In this document: positions 1-11,900 of the stretch, one piece after another
How the letters are laid out: every line of letters starts with the position of its first letter
How positions within the stretch are numbered: position 1 is the first letter of the stretch
Assembly: GCA_013400115.1 (NCBI GenBank)
Contig: VXBP01008209.1
Coordinates: 249,377-313,376 of the forward strand
Length of the DNA: 64,000 nt
Source: Rhinopomastus cyanomelas
Lineage: Eukaryota > Chordata > Aves > Bucerotiformes > Rhinopomastidae
Direction: 5' to 3'
The notes under the pieces: generated by a model
Seen by the model: only the letters and a program-made list of their open reading frames with translations
The model's database searches: none
Told to the model about the DNA's origin: nothing
Position numbers and translations under genes: made by a program

Positions 1-520
1 CCCGCGGTGGAAGGGGGGCCCGGTACCGGGGCAAGGAGCCGCAGCGGGAGGTGCCGGCGCCACTCCCGGGGCTGGCGGGGCCGGTGGCAGGGGCCGGTGC
101 CCGGTGCTGGCTGCCGTTCGTGGGGGTCCCCGGTCCCGGTTACGGGGGGGTCCCCGGTGCGCGCGCCGAGCGCCGCGCGCCGAGCCCCGGGGCAGGCACC
201 GCCGCGGCGGGGGCGGGGCTCAAGAGCACTGATTGACAGCGCTCACAGCCAATCAGCGTGCGAACGCTGCGCGGGGCCCACCCGTGCGCCATACGCATGC
301 GCGGCCGCGGGGCATTGTGGGGCTCGTAGTCCTTCCCCCCCAGCGCCCTCTGTGGGTTCTCGGTTCGTTGAGATTATTTCTGTTCTGTTCTTCGTAAAAT
401 CACCTCTTTCTTGCGGGGTTTCTTGTTTCTCCCCTTCTGGAGGGAGGTGGAGAACAGCGAGGGCCCTCCTAGGGCCCTCATCCTCCACAAAAGACCCCCT
501 CAGTCAGAGCGGGTGGCTTG
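1..520. promoter_or_regulatory. CpG-rich housekeeping-type promoter at the left edge
   Basis: The segment is GC- and CpG-dense. It holds a CCAAT box (249-253), an NRF1-like palindrome GCATGCGC (295-302) and, on the minus strand at 311-332, a match to the ZNF143/THAP11 motif (ACTACGAGCCCCACAATGCC). This trio is typical of TATA-less vertebrate promoters. ALKBH5 ends near 1.92 kb reading leftwards, so this is not its promoter. By synteny with human it may drive LLGL1, transcribed leftwards out of the window, but no LLGL1 coding exon is visible. An open frame at 7-624 on the plus strand looks like chance in GC-rich DNA. Confidence 0.6.
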
Positions 521-549
521 AAGGCCTCATCCTGCTCTGTAGGTCTCAA

Positions 550-805
550 CAACATTGTGACTACCGTGCCCTTATGGCGGCTACAAGGGACTTCTTGTGG
601 CTTTTGGTGGCTACTGAATCCTGATGGCGCTACTGGTCCTTATGGTGACTACTGGATCCGTATGGCAGCTACTGGGCCCTTATGACAACTACTGGACTCT
701 TATGGCGGCTACTGAGCCCTTATAGGAGCTACTGGACCATTACGGTAGCTACTGGGCCCTTATGAGGGCTATTGGATCCTTATGGTGGCTACTGGGCCTC
801 ATGCT
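550..805. repeat. Minisatellite, about 26-29-bp unit
   Basis: About nine imperfect copies of a unit resembling CTTATGGYGGCTACTGGRCC run in tandem. Copies differ by point changes and small indels. No coding potential is evident. Confidence 0.85.
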
Positions 806-1094
806 GGCAGACTTCTGAGCATGACCCCACTTCCACCATTAGTTCTTGTCCCTCACCTCTCACTTGTTCCCGCCACAGCATTTTGGGGTGAGTCACCCCG
901 GGCAGGGCAGGGCGTCCCCTCCCTGCTGACTAACCCCTGCCCCAGGGGGAGATGGTGCTGCCCTGCTGAGGTAGGTGATGCAGCTCTTTTTGGGGGTGGT
1001 GGGGTTCTGGGATGGGTGGGGGGGTCAGATCCCAGGGCTGGAGATGGAGAAGGCAGAGATAGATTGGGTAGGCGCTGCTGGGGAGGAGGAAGGA

Positions 1095-1360
1095 TAGGTC
1101 AGGTCAGGTCAGGTCAGGCAGGAGCTTAGTTCTGCTGAGAAGGAAGAGGAAGACCATATCAGATAGGAGCTTGTCACTGCTGAGGAGGAAGGAGGGAAAG
1201 GAAAGTCAGATCAGACAGGAGCTTGCTGCTGCTGAGGAGGAAGGGAAGGTCAGATCAGGCAGGAGCTTGTTGCTGCTGAGGAGGAAGAGAAGGTCAGATC
1301 AGGCAGGAGCTTGTTGCTGCCAAAGAGGAAGAAAAGGGCTGAATGAGGTAGGAGCTCATC
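1095..1360. repeat. Minisatellite, about 45-bp unit
   Basis: Five to six diverged copies contain the core GGAGCTTGTTGCTGCTGAGG followed by a purine-rich stretch and GGTCAGATCAGGCA. The left edge begins with short GGTCA repeats near 1096-1118. Confidence 0.85.
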
Positions 1361-1922
1361 ACTGGAGGAAGAGCAAGGCCACCACGTACAGCTGGCAGAC
1401 CCCATCAAGCCAAGCCACCCCCTCGCTGGCACCACACACCCATCCACCACCATCTCCCTCTTGCAGGAGGCATCACGGAATCAGCATGGCTCGAAATACT
1501 TGAAAGGACCTCCAGGATCAGCTCCAGCCCTCATCCCAACATCTCCCTAAGGCAGAGGCCAGGGAGGCTGAGGAGTGACACACAAGGCTGAAGCACAGAC
1601 CACAGTCCCCCTACAGGATGCTGGGGCCGTCTGAGGACCATGACAACCCTGGGCAGTGGGGCAGGGTCCACATTTGCTTCCCACAGGCAAAGAGCAAGAG
1701 GAGGAGTGGGGCAGCGGGCCCCACCCCTGCTTTCTAGGGCAGCACAGGAGGGACAGACACTGCACATTTGGCCTCCCCATCCCCAGAGATCTGGAGACTC
1801 CCTTTATTTAGAAGCAGTTCCCTGCTCTCTGCAACCTCATTTCTGCCAGCGGGGTCGGGGGCACCCACCAAGCCCCACAGCCAGCAGCACCACCACAGCC
1901 AGGCAGAGCAATGCTTTCTGCT
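1361..1922. other. Intergenic stretch without a recognisable gene
   Basis: This lies between the minisatellites and the inferred ALKBH5 3' end. Several short open frames exist on both strands, but none shows a recognisable family, codon bias or splice context. A second TTTATT (AATAAA on the minus strand) near 1801 could be a more distal ALKBH5 polyadenylation signal. Confidence 0.5.
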
Positions 1923-1928
1923 TTTATT
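1923..1928 (-). terminator. ALKBH5: Candidate ALKBH5 polyadenylation signal AATAAA
   Basis: TTTATT on the plus strand is AATAAA on the minus strand, followed downstream by a C/G-mixed stretch. It is the most distal clean signal before the intergenic minisatellites. Other AATAAA sites on this strand lie near 2306, 3146 and 4404, so alternative polyadenylation is likely. The choice of this site as the main end is inference. Confidence 0.5.
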
Positions 1929-4900
1929 CAATTTAATGCAGCAATCTATACAAGAGAAAAAAAAATATATAAGAATGAAACCATGAAATTCCAAACCCTG
2001 ACAAAGTGAAGAACCCAAATTCTTCCTAAGAATCAACCAGAATTAAAAGATTTAACTTCCCCAACCCACCCCAACCCTACCCCTAAAGCCCTACCCCAAA
2101 CCCCGCGTCAAGACTGTACATAAAATAATCTCTGCCCCATTTACAGCGTTTCACACGACGACTTCTTCGTATCTCAAACTTCTCAACTGTACAACTTTGT
2201 TACAAACCACGCTTTTTCCTAGGAAAAGCTGAGGAGGGGAGGGAACAAAAATATTGCCACTTTCTTTTCTTTTACGGGAGGGGTTTTTTTTGTCCTTTTT
2301 CAGGTTTATTTGTAACAACAACAACCACCACCAAAATAAAATCATTCGAATCTCTCCGATAAAATAAAATATTAAAGTCCGCCGGAACTCTGTCAGGGAG
2401 AGGGGAGAGGGCAGGGTGTGAGGGGAAGGAGCAGAGATAAACGTCTCAACTGAACAATCTGTCCTCCCGGTCAGGAAAGGGAGCACTTTTGGCAGATCAA
2501 AGGCTCTTTGCTGCTGCTCGGGGGTCCAGATCCCCCTCTGAGCTCTCCTCTCAGAGCTCAGCAGTGTGGACTCACGGGAGGTACCAACAGTGCTGACAAG
2601 TCATCGGGCTGAGCTCTCACCCCAACGGAGTCAGTCTTGAGCTCTGGAGAGAGGGCTGGTGGCCCCGTGCCGCAGCGGCCGCCGGGGATGAGCCAGGGAT
2701 TGGGGTGGCAGCTCCTGACTAACAGCTGGCTGAGAGTTCAGCAGGTGCAGAGCCCCTCCTCAGGCCAGCTCAGCCCGTATCAACAGCAAGGAGCCTCCCT
2801 CCCCTCCCTGCAGACAGGGCGAGCCCACAAGAGCTTGAGTTCAATCGCTGCGATGGGAAAGAGCAACAGACCCCAGTTCCTCCTGCTCCCCCCTTCCTTA
2901 GGAAGGGCAGTTCTCAAAGGCTGGGCTGTGGACGTGGCACCACCACACGGGATGCAGCCTCATTTCCAGTTCCAGGCTGAGTGACACCAAGGACAGGCTG
3001 TGGGTGGGTGAACGGGAGCAGGTGGGACCACACCACTGGGCCAGAGGGATGTGACAAAGCCAGTGGGGTGTCAGCTCTGCGCACGAGCCCATCCCGAGGA
3101 GCAGATGGGGAGAGGTTTTGCCTCCAAACTGGAGCTCTCCACCCTTTATTGTGCCTGACCCAAAGCCTGGGGGCAGCCCGAAATAGGGTGGGATCTTCAA
3201 TCCACAGGATAAAGGGGATCGAGACATCTGGGTCAGTGTGGAAAATGCATGAGCTGGTGTCAAATCCTGTTGTTCAGCGCAAAACAAAGAGCTAAACACC
3301 CGTGTGGATAGAAGATGCTCTGCCTATGCACTGTGGACTCCTCACCCGAGATGCTACGGGTCAGACTGGTTGTGTCCCACTCTTTTTCTCTCTGTCCCAC
3401 TCTCCTTCTCTCCGAGGGGTCAAACCCCAACCAGCTGGGTTGAAAACAAGAGCAGAGGGTGGGCTGGAGAGAAGCTCCAGTGTGGAGCAACTCCTGTCAG
3501 GAGACCCTCTGCACAGACACGGGGCAGGGAGGAAGGAGGGGAGGCCTCCTGATGGTGGTTTGTGGGGAAACCAAAACAAACTGGGAGAGGAAGGACACAG
3601 ACCGCAGAAGAACTGGGATGAGGTGATGGTGTCGCACTGGGCTAAGACCTCAGGATGCCTTTTTTGAGCTGAAGATCTGTCTTGCAGAGGCAGGAGAACA
3701 ACTGGGAACTGGAAAGGAGAGAGCAGCACCCGCAGCAGAGCCCAGCTCTGAGAAGGGCACTGAAGATCTCCAGGATGAATCCCTAAAGACAACACAAAAC
3801 AGCCACTGCCAGGCATCCCACCAGCAGGTCTTCATCTTGCTGGGGCTGTCTGCACCAGCCATGAGGAGGAGAAGGGTTCGCTGCTCCCCACGTGTGGTTT
3901 TGCAAACCAAGCAAACCCCACACAGGGGGTTTGTGGCCAAGAACTGGCCTGGATTCTCTGCAGAAAGCCGTGAGGGTGATGAAAACCACTTCAAGCACTA
4001 AGTGTGGGGCTAGAAACGGCTTCTGAAGGGGTTTAGAAGCAGCAGGAACTTGAACTCTAAGGTATTTGAGCAAACAAGAGAGGTTCCTTCTAAGACTGGA
4101 CCTGAGGCTGTGCCTGTATCTCCAACACCGAACCAACAGGGCTCTCACAGGATAAAGAGAATCAGGGACAGGCACTGGGGACCACGACCCACCCCACCCA
4201 TCAGCAGTGAAGGTGACTTCCTTTGCCCTAGTGTGATCCAGAGGAACCCCAAGAGCCGCAGACACCAGCCAGGGAAGGCCCCAGACGTCAGCAGATGCGA
4301 TCGACCGCCACGGAACGACGCTCCAGGGAACGAGGGCTGGGGTTCTGTTTGACTGGGGAGCCCCTCGAGACAGCAGCAAACGGGTCTCAAAATCTCTTCC
4401 ACCTTTTTATTGCCAAGCACGCAGACCGTCAAGTGTGTGGGGGACACAACACTACGAGAAACTACAGTCTGAAGGGAGGGCAAAGCAGTAAAGATTTGGA
4501 AATAAAGGCTACTCTCCTTACAACTGCCAACACTTGGGTTCAAAGAATCAACTGGAGGAAGGTTTTTTACAAGTCTGGTTCTAAACAGGGTGTCGGGGCC
4601 TCAAACTTAGGGAGAAGAGGAGGGAGGTGGCCGCCTTTCTAACGTTAACGGGGCCGAATGCCCAAGTCTCAGCATTTTCTGTAGCAGCCAGAAAACTCTC
4701 TACCCCAAGGGTACAGGTAGGGATAAGCCAGGAGGAGACTGGCAACAGCTGCGGCACCAGTTGCTGAACGCACTGAACTGGGGCCAAACCAGACTCTCGC
4801 AGCGCTGGGAGGGGATGGAGCAGGGCAGAGCTGCCCAGTTCCTCCGAAGCCATGGCTCCGACAGAGCACAGCCAGGCCCTTGGGATGGGATGCTGCACCA

Positions 4901-5975
4901 CCTCAACTCTCTCGCCACCTGACAGGGGTGTTGGGACCAAAAGCCAGTCCCCCAGACAGCAGAGGACAGCTCTCGTCAGGGGTCCCCAAGGCAAACGTCC
5001 TCACGAGCACAGCAGCTCTCCTACTCCTCCACCTCCAGCTCTGGGAAGCAGCAGGGTCTCAACGCTCAGCCCCAGGGCTCCAGGATGGACCTGGGGTCAG
5101 TGCTGGGCCAGCCTCAGCCACGGCGTCTCCTTCCTTCACAACCAAAACACCCCCCTGCTCAGACCAGCACTGAGGCACCAGAGCTCAAGTACATTCTTCT
5201 CGGAGAGGACAGCACGGGGGACTGGGAAAGGAAACCTATGGCATCTCAAACTGGTACTAAAGTGCAACAAAAACATCCTAAACCCTTTGAAATCAAATCG
5301 CAGTGAGGTTGGGGCGGGGGGTCTGCGAAGCTTCAAACTTCCAGTTACTGCAGGGCACCTTGAAAACAACAACCAACCCAACTACAACAACTCGGTAAAG
5401 AGCACCAAAGGAGCCCTTTGGTGAAGCAAAGAGTAACAGGGCCACCACAGAAGAGTTTTCAGCTCCTGGGTGGGTTGGGGAGGTGGGGGGGTTGTTCAAA
5501 CATCATCTTTAGAACATTTGGAAAAGAAGAAAAAGTTAAAGCAAAAGACATCAACAGCAACAAAAACTACAACCCTTGAACCTCGCGCAACGGGAACGGT
5601 TCAGCTCCTTTGTTAGGTTTTTTTGGTGTTTTCAAAAGAAATCTCAACCAACCAACCAAACCAACCAACCAACCAGCCTGGAAGGACTTGATCTGCTTCC
5701 TAAAGGGAGGGAGATGCCCGTCTGACTCAGGAGACACCATGTGTGCTGGACACGTTCCATCCTCACACATCAGGTCTCAGCACTCCTCCATTCATAAGAG
5801 CAACAAAAAAACCCCCCATCTCTAGATCCTTCCTGTTTACTCTTCAGCCTGAAAGGAAAAACCAAAACCGAAGCTAGATGGAAGATAGCCAGAGGGAGGA
5901 GAAAGTCTGCACAGACTGGAGGCCAATCTCGGCCCGCGGGGCTCCGCGAGCTCGCAGAAGGCGCCATCGATCCCC
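1929..5975 (-). other. ALKBH5: Inferred ALKBH5 3' untranslated region
   Basis: About 4 kb follows the ALKBH5 stop codon with no CR1 insertions, in contrast to the introns of the same gene. No convincing coding exon is present. It includes an (AACC)n run near 5643-5672, T/A-rich blocks near 2230-2360 and a G-rich run (minus strand) at 2058-2104. Calling it one continuous UTR rests on the lack of other exons and of transposons; transcript data would be needed to fix its end. Confidence 0.6.
5643..5672. repeat. (AACC)n tetranucleotide run
   Basis: Short simple repeat of AACC/ACCA units in the inferred ALKBH5 3' UTR; it reads as GGTT on the transcript strand. Confidence 0.8.
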
Positions 5976-8900
5976 TCAGTGTCGCCTCATTTTTACTTTC
6001 CTGGCCGGGCTGCCGTCCTCCTCCTCTTCGTCACAGTCCTCCGTGTACTCGTACGACCGCCGCCAATAGTTCTCGGAGCTGAAGTTGCTCCGTCTCCTAT
6101 GTTTTGGTAAGAGGACCGAGCGCCTGTTCTCCTCTTTATCCATCTCCAGGATCCGTGGCCTGTGGAGGGGGACAAAGAGAACGGGGGGTGAGAGCACGTC
6201 CAGGGCAGTGGTTCCACCTGACCCAGGCTGGGTGTCAGCAGAGCAGGTCTCCACCTCCCGTGGGAGAGGCTGAGGACTTGGCTTTGGGATGGTGCAAACC
6301 TTTCCCACAGCAGCTTCTGGTCCTTCTCTCCACCAGGAGCACTTGTAACCTGCTCCATCACCTTTTTCAGTGCCGCTTGTGGCCCCAAGCAGCATCCCCT
6401 GGGCAGAGGGGTCTGTCTCCCTTAGAGCAGAACTCACTGCATGGGGCTGGAGATGCTTTGTGAGCTGCTGGGGTGCTTGTGGGGCTGGATCAGTCCCAGA
6501 GCTCTGAACTCTTCTGTCCTCTCACCAGGAAAGTTCTCTGAGAACTTGAGGATCTAGTGAAACCAAGGGATCTTGGTGATAGGACAAGGATAATGGTTTC
6601 AAGCTAAAAGAGGGGAGACTGAGATGAGAGCTGAGGCAGAAATCCCTCCCTGTGAGGGTGCTGGGGCCCTGGAACAGGCTGCCCGGGGAGGCTGTGGCTG
6701 CTCCACCCCTGGAAGTGCTCAAGGCCAGGCTGGATGGGGCTGTGGTCACCCTGGGCTGGTGAGAGGTGTCACTGCCCACACCAGGGGGTTGGAAGTGGGT
6801 GATGTCTGAGATCCCTTCCAGTCTAAACCGGTCTGTGATTGTATGATCAGTGCAACTGCAAAGCTGCCTCTACTCTCACCTGCTGGTGGACTGCACAGAG
6901 CACTTATTCAAGTGAATTAACGAGTTGCTCTGAGACACCCTGATCTGTGCTCTTCTACAAGAGACTTTGAGGCCAAAGGAAGAGGAAAAACATGGTCCTG
7001 ACACCCATGTGCTGCCAGGGGTCTGTGTAGTCCCCACCTCCACCCTGAAAAGGTCACATCAGGCTGAGAAACAGCTCTAGCACCTCTGCAGATTTGCCCT
7101 GCATGATCGCTCCTCTGGTCACACCGCAGAGCTCACACGTGGGGTGGCTTCTGCCCTCGACCTATCTGCCCAGTCACTCAGAGTCCTGGTGAATGAACAC
7201 TGCTCATCACCACCCTCCTCCCTCCAGGACAGGTTGAGACACGGACTGAAGCCGCACAGCAGACAAGCCCTGGGTCCAAGCCAGCTGTGGGGTTTCTATG
7301 GTGAGCAGGGAATGTTGCCTCGATCCTGGGGAAGCTCTGGAGTTGGAGACCACCAGAAACATGAGTCTAGAGAAGAGGAGGCTGAGAGGAGACCTCCTTG
7401 CTCTCTACAGCTGCCTCAAAGGAGGTTGTAGCCAGGCTGCTGCTGCTCTCTTCTCCCAAATTCTTGATGATAGGACGAGGGAAAATGGCCTCAAGTTGCG
7501 TCAGAGGAAGTTTAGGTTGGATCTTAGGAAGTTCTTTGCTGAGAGAGTGGTTGGGCACTGGCACAGGCTGCTCAGGGAGGTGGTGGAGTCCCCATCCCTG
7601 GAGGGGTTTAAAAACCAAGCAGCTGGAGCACTTGAGGCCATGGTCTGGGGGTTTGGGACATGCTGGGCTGAGGGCTGGGCTTGATGCTCCTGGAGGTCCT
7701 TCCCAGCCAGGATGAGTCTGTGATTCTAAACTCCAGCTGGCTGCAAGCTCACAGCAGGGAGCTCCCCGAAGGTCAGGTTTACACACACACACACATCCCA
7801 CAACGCTGGAATCCAAACAGGTCTGAGAAGCTTCCTGAGAAGACCTTCACCTTGCCCAGCTCATAAAAACCCTCACGTTCTCTCCCAGGCTGCTTTCATA
7901 ACACAGCTGAAGGCAGCTGCACAGGTTGCTTGGCAATAGAGGTCAAAAATAATTAGCTGCAGGGAAACTATTGTTCTGAATGACTGCTTTATCAAGAGGC
8001 AGCCAAATCTATTGCTTCTTCATTATGCCACTCACAGGATAAACAATGTAAGCTGCTTACAGCCCCAGCCTGGCCCCCGCAAGCCCAGGAGGGGCATCCA
8101 GAGAGCTTCGTTCTGATAAAACACATCTCAACGCCCCAGAAAACACCCGGGAGGAGGTGCAGCTGAGGGTGTTGTGCAGCCTCTCTCCACCGACCCCGAG
8201 ACACCACCCCGAGCGCTGCCCCTACCTGTGAGCGGCGTCGGGATCCGCTTTGCGATGGGACCGCTTTGGTTTCAGGATCTGGTCCCGGTTGCTTCCTGAT
8301 AGACGGTCAGAGTTATAACCTGGTGGCAACACAGAGCTACTCAGGGACTTGGTTTCCAATCGAGGAGCATCTAGTCTTGTTCTGCAAATATTTAAAAGAG
8401 AAGAGAGTTTGCAAGGGGTTTGCGCGGAACCGCCCGAGCGCTGCAGCAGACGTTTGGCCGCGATGAGCCGGAGCAGAACCCTCCATCCCGGCCATGGAGC
8501 TTGGGAATCGTTCACGTTGGAAGAGACCCCTGAGATCATCCAGTCCAACCACCACTCTGCCCACGTGGCCCCAGGGCCACAGCTACTTGGTGTTTGAACC
8601 CCTCCAGGGATGGCGACTCCCTCCCTCCCTGGGCAGCCTGCTCCAACCCCTCATGGCTCTGTCAGGGTCGAGATTTCTCCTGATGTCCAACCTAACTCTC
8701 CACTGGCACCACTTGGGGTCATTTCCTCTTGTCCTATGGCCAGTGACTTGGGAGAAGAGACTGACCTCTCTCCCCTCTCTGCACCCTCCCTTCAGGGAGG
8801 AGGGTCAGGACTGGGGTCAGGAGGGTCAGAACGAGCTGCAGCTCCAGCTTTACCCTTGGCTAGAGGGAAGAGGAAGGCTTGCAGACACACACGTAGCTGT

Positions 8901-11900
8901 GAGGTGAAGATGAGTGGAGCTGAGCTCACTGAAATCCCAGTCATGGAACCCCAGAGTCGAGGCTGTGGAGCCCCTGTGAAATCACAGTGATTTGTCAATA
9001 ACTCGCAGCTCCAGTTCAGCCACCTGGGAGATCCCCTGTGAAATCCATCATCACCTACAACAGTAATAACTGCTTCTATCTGGAAACTCCCTCCTGCCTC
9101 AAGATCTCATGGGGTCAGGCATTTCTCTGAGTCAAAGTACAAGACAGAGGGTCTAGCAAAGAGAATTCTACTTCAAACTGCAGAGCCTAAAAATGGACAA
9201 AACACACTGCAAGGTGCTGCTGGTGCTCCAGAGCTGCCACTTGCAGGAGGATCCAAGACCCTTCCCACAGGGAAAAGGCAGCCTGATGCTCTTGCTGCAG
9301 CACATCTCCCTCCTTGGGAATAGGGGTGAATACAGGAGGGGTTTGAAAGAGAGGGGACAGATTCAAGCCCCTTCCCACAAGGAAAAGGCAGCCTGATGCT
9401 CTTGCTGCAGCACATCTCCCTCCTTGGGAATAGGGGTGAATACAGGAGGGGTTTGAAAGAGAGGGGACAGATTCAAGCCCCTTCCCACAAGGAAAAGGCA
9501 GCCTGATGCTCTTGCTGCAGCACATCTCCCTCCTTGGGAATAGGGGTGAATACAGGAGGGGTTTGAAAGAGAGGGGACAGATTCAAGCCCCTTCCCACAA
9601 GGAAAAGGCAGCCTGATGCTCTTGCTGCAGCACATCTCCCTCCTTGGGAATAGGGAGGGGTTTGAAAGAGAGGGGACAATCACTATTTGCTCTGTAGTGC
9701 TTGAGCTCCTGAGGGAAGTTTCCAGAGGAGAAGCCTAACGTAAACTCCCATCAGGAAGCACATCCAGTTTCCTCTGCACCATCAGGAAGAGCCTCTTCAG
9801 TCACCCAGGGTGATGCCAGGCTGGCACAGGCGAAGCTGGAGCACCCCAGGTGAACCCAGTTCCGCCCAGTATGCCAGAAACAAGGAACACTTCCGCAGGC
9901 GGCTGCCAGGCTGGAGCCAGCACTCGTCGGCAGCAGCTCCAGCCTCAACACCAAAGGCAGCACAGGTCCTGCCCAGGACAAGTCAGGTGGTTTAAACACC
10001 TCTCAAATAGCACAAACCTGCAATTAAAACCAGCAAACCACCAAATACCCTGCAAGGGCACGGGAACGGCAGCCGCGTGCTCTCAGTCCACACGGTTTGA
10101 GCTGCAGGAGGAGGTATGAGGAGAGGCTCCACGAAACGGGGAGCAAATGACCTACCCAAGATTAACTCCTCGATGCAACTGCTTGCAAATGGCAGCACGA
10201 GCCCTCTGAACTGACTTGCAAGAGCTGCTTCACTAGGTCCCATTTGTGTCCCCTGCCTCTTTCAGGATCTCACGAATTCGGAGCATCATTCCCCACCCCC
10301 TCCAGCTCTCGCCAGTGTTTCCAAACCTCGCTGGCTCCGAGGCAGGAAACCCTGTAAATATCATCACGCTACAGCCCTGAAGTGTTTATGACCTACTTGC
10401 TCTGGAGCATCCTGCAAAACCCAGCCACATCTCCAGCTCGTGCAGCTTCGCTCTGCCGCTGCCAGCAGCAGAAGCCGACCCTGGAACCACGTGCTCGGAG
10501 TAAAGCAGGAGCAGCTCCACGCTCAAGTGTCTGGAGCCCAGCAGGTTCTGGCAAAGCCCAGCTCCAGACTACAGCAGAGTTGGTTCTGCTCTATAACCAA
10601 ACTGATCCCAGAATGATTGGGGCTGGCAAAGCCCTCTGAGCTCAGCCAGACCAGCCCAGGACCTAGCATCACCCCAGCAGCCAGACCAGGGCACTCAGGG
10701 CCACAGCCAGGCTGTCCTGCAGCACCTCCAGGGATGGGGACTCCCCCACTGCCCTGGGCAGCCCAGTCCAGGCTCTGATCACCCTTTCCATGAGGAAGGG
10801 CTTCCCAACATCCAACCCAACCCTCCCCTGGCAGCTTCAGGCTCTGCCCTCTCGTCCTCCTGCTGGGTGCCTGAGAGAAGAGCTTGACCCCCACCTGACT
10901 ACAACCTCCCTGCAGGGAGTTGGAGAAAGGGAGAAGGTCCCCCCTTGAGTCTCCTCCAGGCTAAACACCCCCAGCTCCCTCAGCCTCTCCCCATCACCCT
11001 CTCCCTCCAGTCCCAGCACTAGCTGCCTGGGAGAAGCACCCGGCCCCCATCCATCTACAACGTCCTGCTGGAGGCTGAACCCCGATTCTCACTGGGAAGA
11101 TGACGAAGAGGAGTTTCACCAGGCCGCTGGCTGCTCCCCAACCTCTTGCACAGCCAGTCACCAGCGGAAGCAGCCGGGTGTCCCCCCCCCCATTGCATAA
11201 CCAACTATTTCAGACCCGACACAGTCGCATGACCGGCGACTTGGGAGCAGCCTCGGCTGCGGCGCGCCGTGCCGCGGGGATGCGGGCGCAGACAAAGGTC
11301 ACGGCAGCCCCGCCGCCCGTGCGTGTGCGCACGCGGGCCCCGTCACGAGGGACAGGCAGCAATTAATAGGCTCTATTTGGCAGCAGTCGGAGCGCGCCCT
11401 TTGGCTAGCGGGCTACCGCCGGGTGTTCGGCAGGGCTGCTTGGCTCCACACACACACACACACTCCCCTCAGTAAAAATAATTACCAGGGGGTTTCTGCT
11501 TTGCTCAAGAGAGAGGTAAAACAGAAACCACGGTGTGGTTTCATTCTGCCTGCTGGCCACACCAGCCCTGCTGGCCACACTTCTGCTCCAAACCAGGGCC
11601 CTGGAACCAAGGGAAAAGCGGAGACGCTGCTGCGGAAGGAACCAGCTTCTCTTTTATGCTGGAGCCTCTTGCATCCAGCTCCTCCCTGGTGCAGGCAACG
11701 ACTCGAAGGCTACGTGGCCGAGCTCAGCAAGGAGCTGACAGGCATCGCCTGCTCGGCAGCGAGGCGCAGGCTCAGCTGGGCACATCTCAAGCCAGTTCGG
11801 TGCTCATCCACCCGCACTCTTGAGGATAGTTGGGCTCAAGTGGATGTGAGGAGGAAGTTCTTCATGGTGAGAGCCTGGAATACGTTGCCCAGGGAGGTGG

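Noticed and set aside
7..624. 205-codon plus-strand frame at the left edge
   Set aside because: Arginine/glycine/proline-rich translation of a CpG promoter that then runs into a minisatellite; no recognisable domain.
9250..9675. Possible CRISPR-like repeat array
   Set aside because: The units are contiguous and identical with no unique spacers, and the context is a vertebrate intron.
9173..9683. Minus-strand frames repeating MCCSKSIRLPFPCGKG
   Set aside because: Product of the 110-bp repeat, whose length is not a multiple of three; frames rotate and end arbitrarily.
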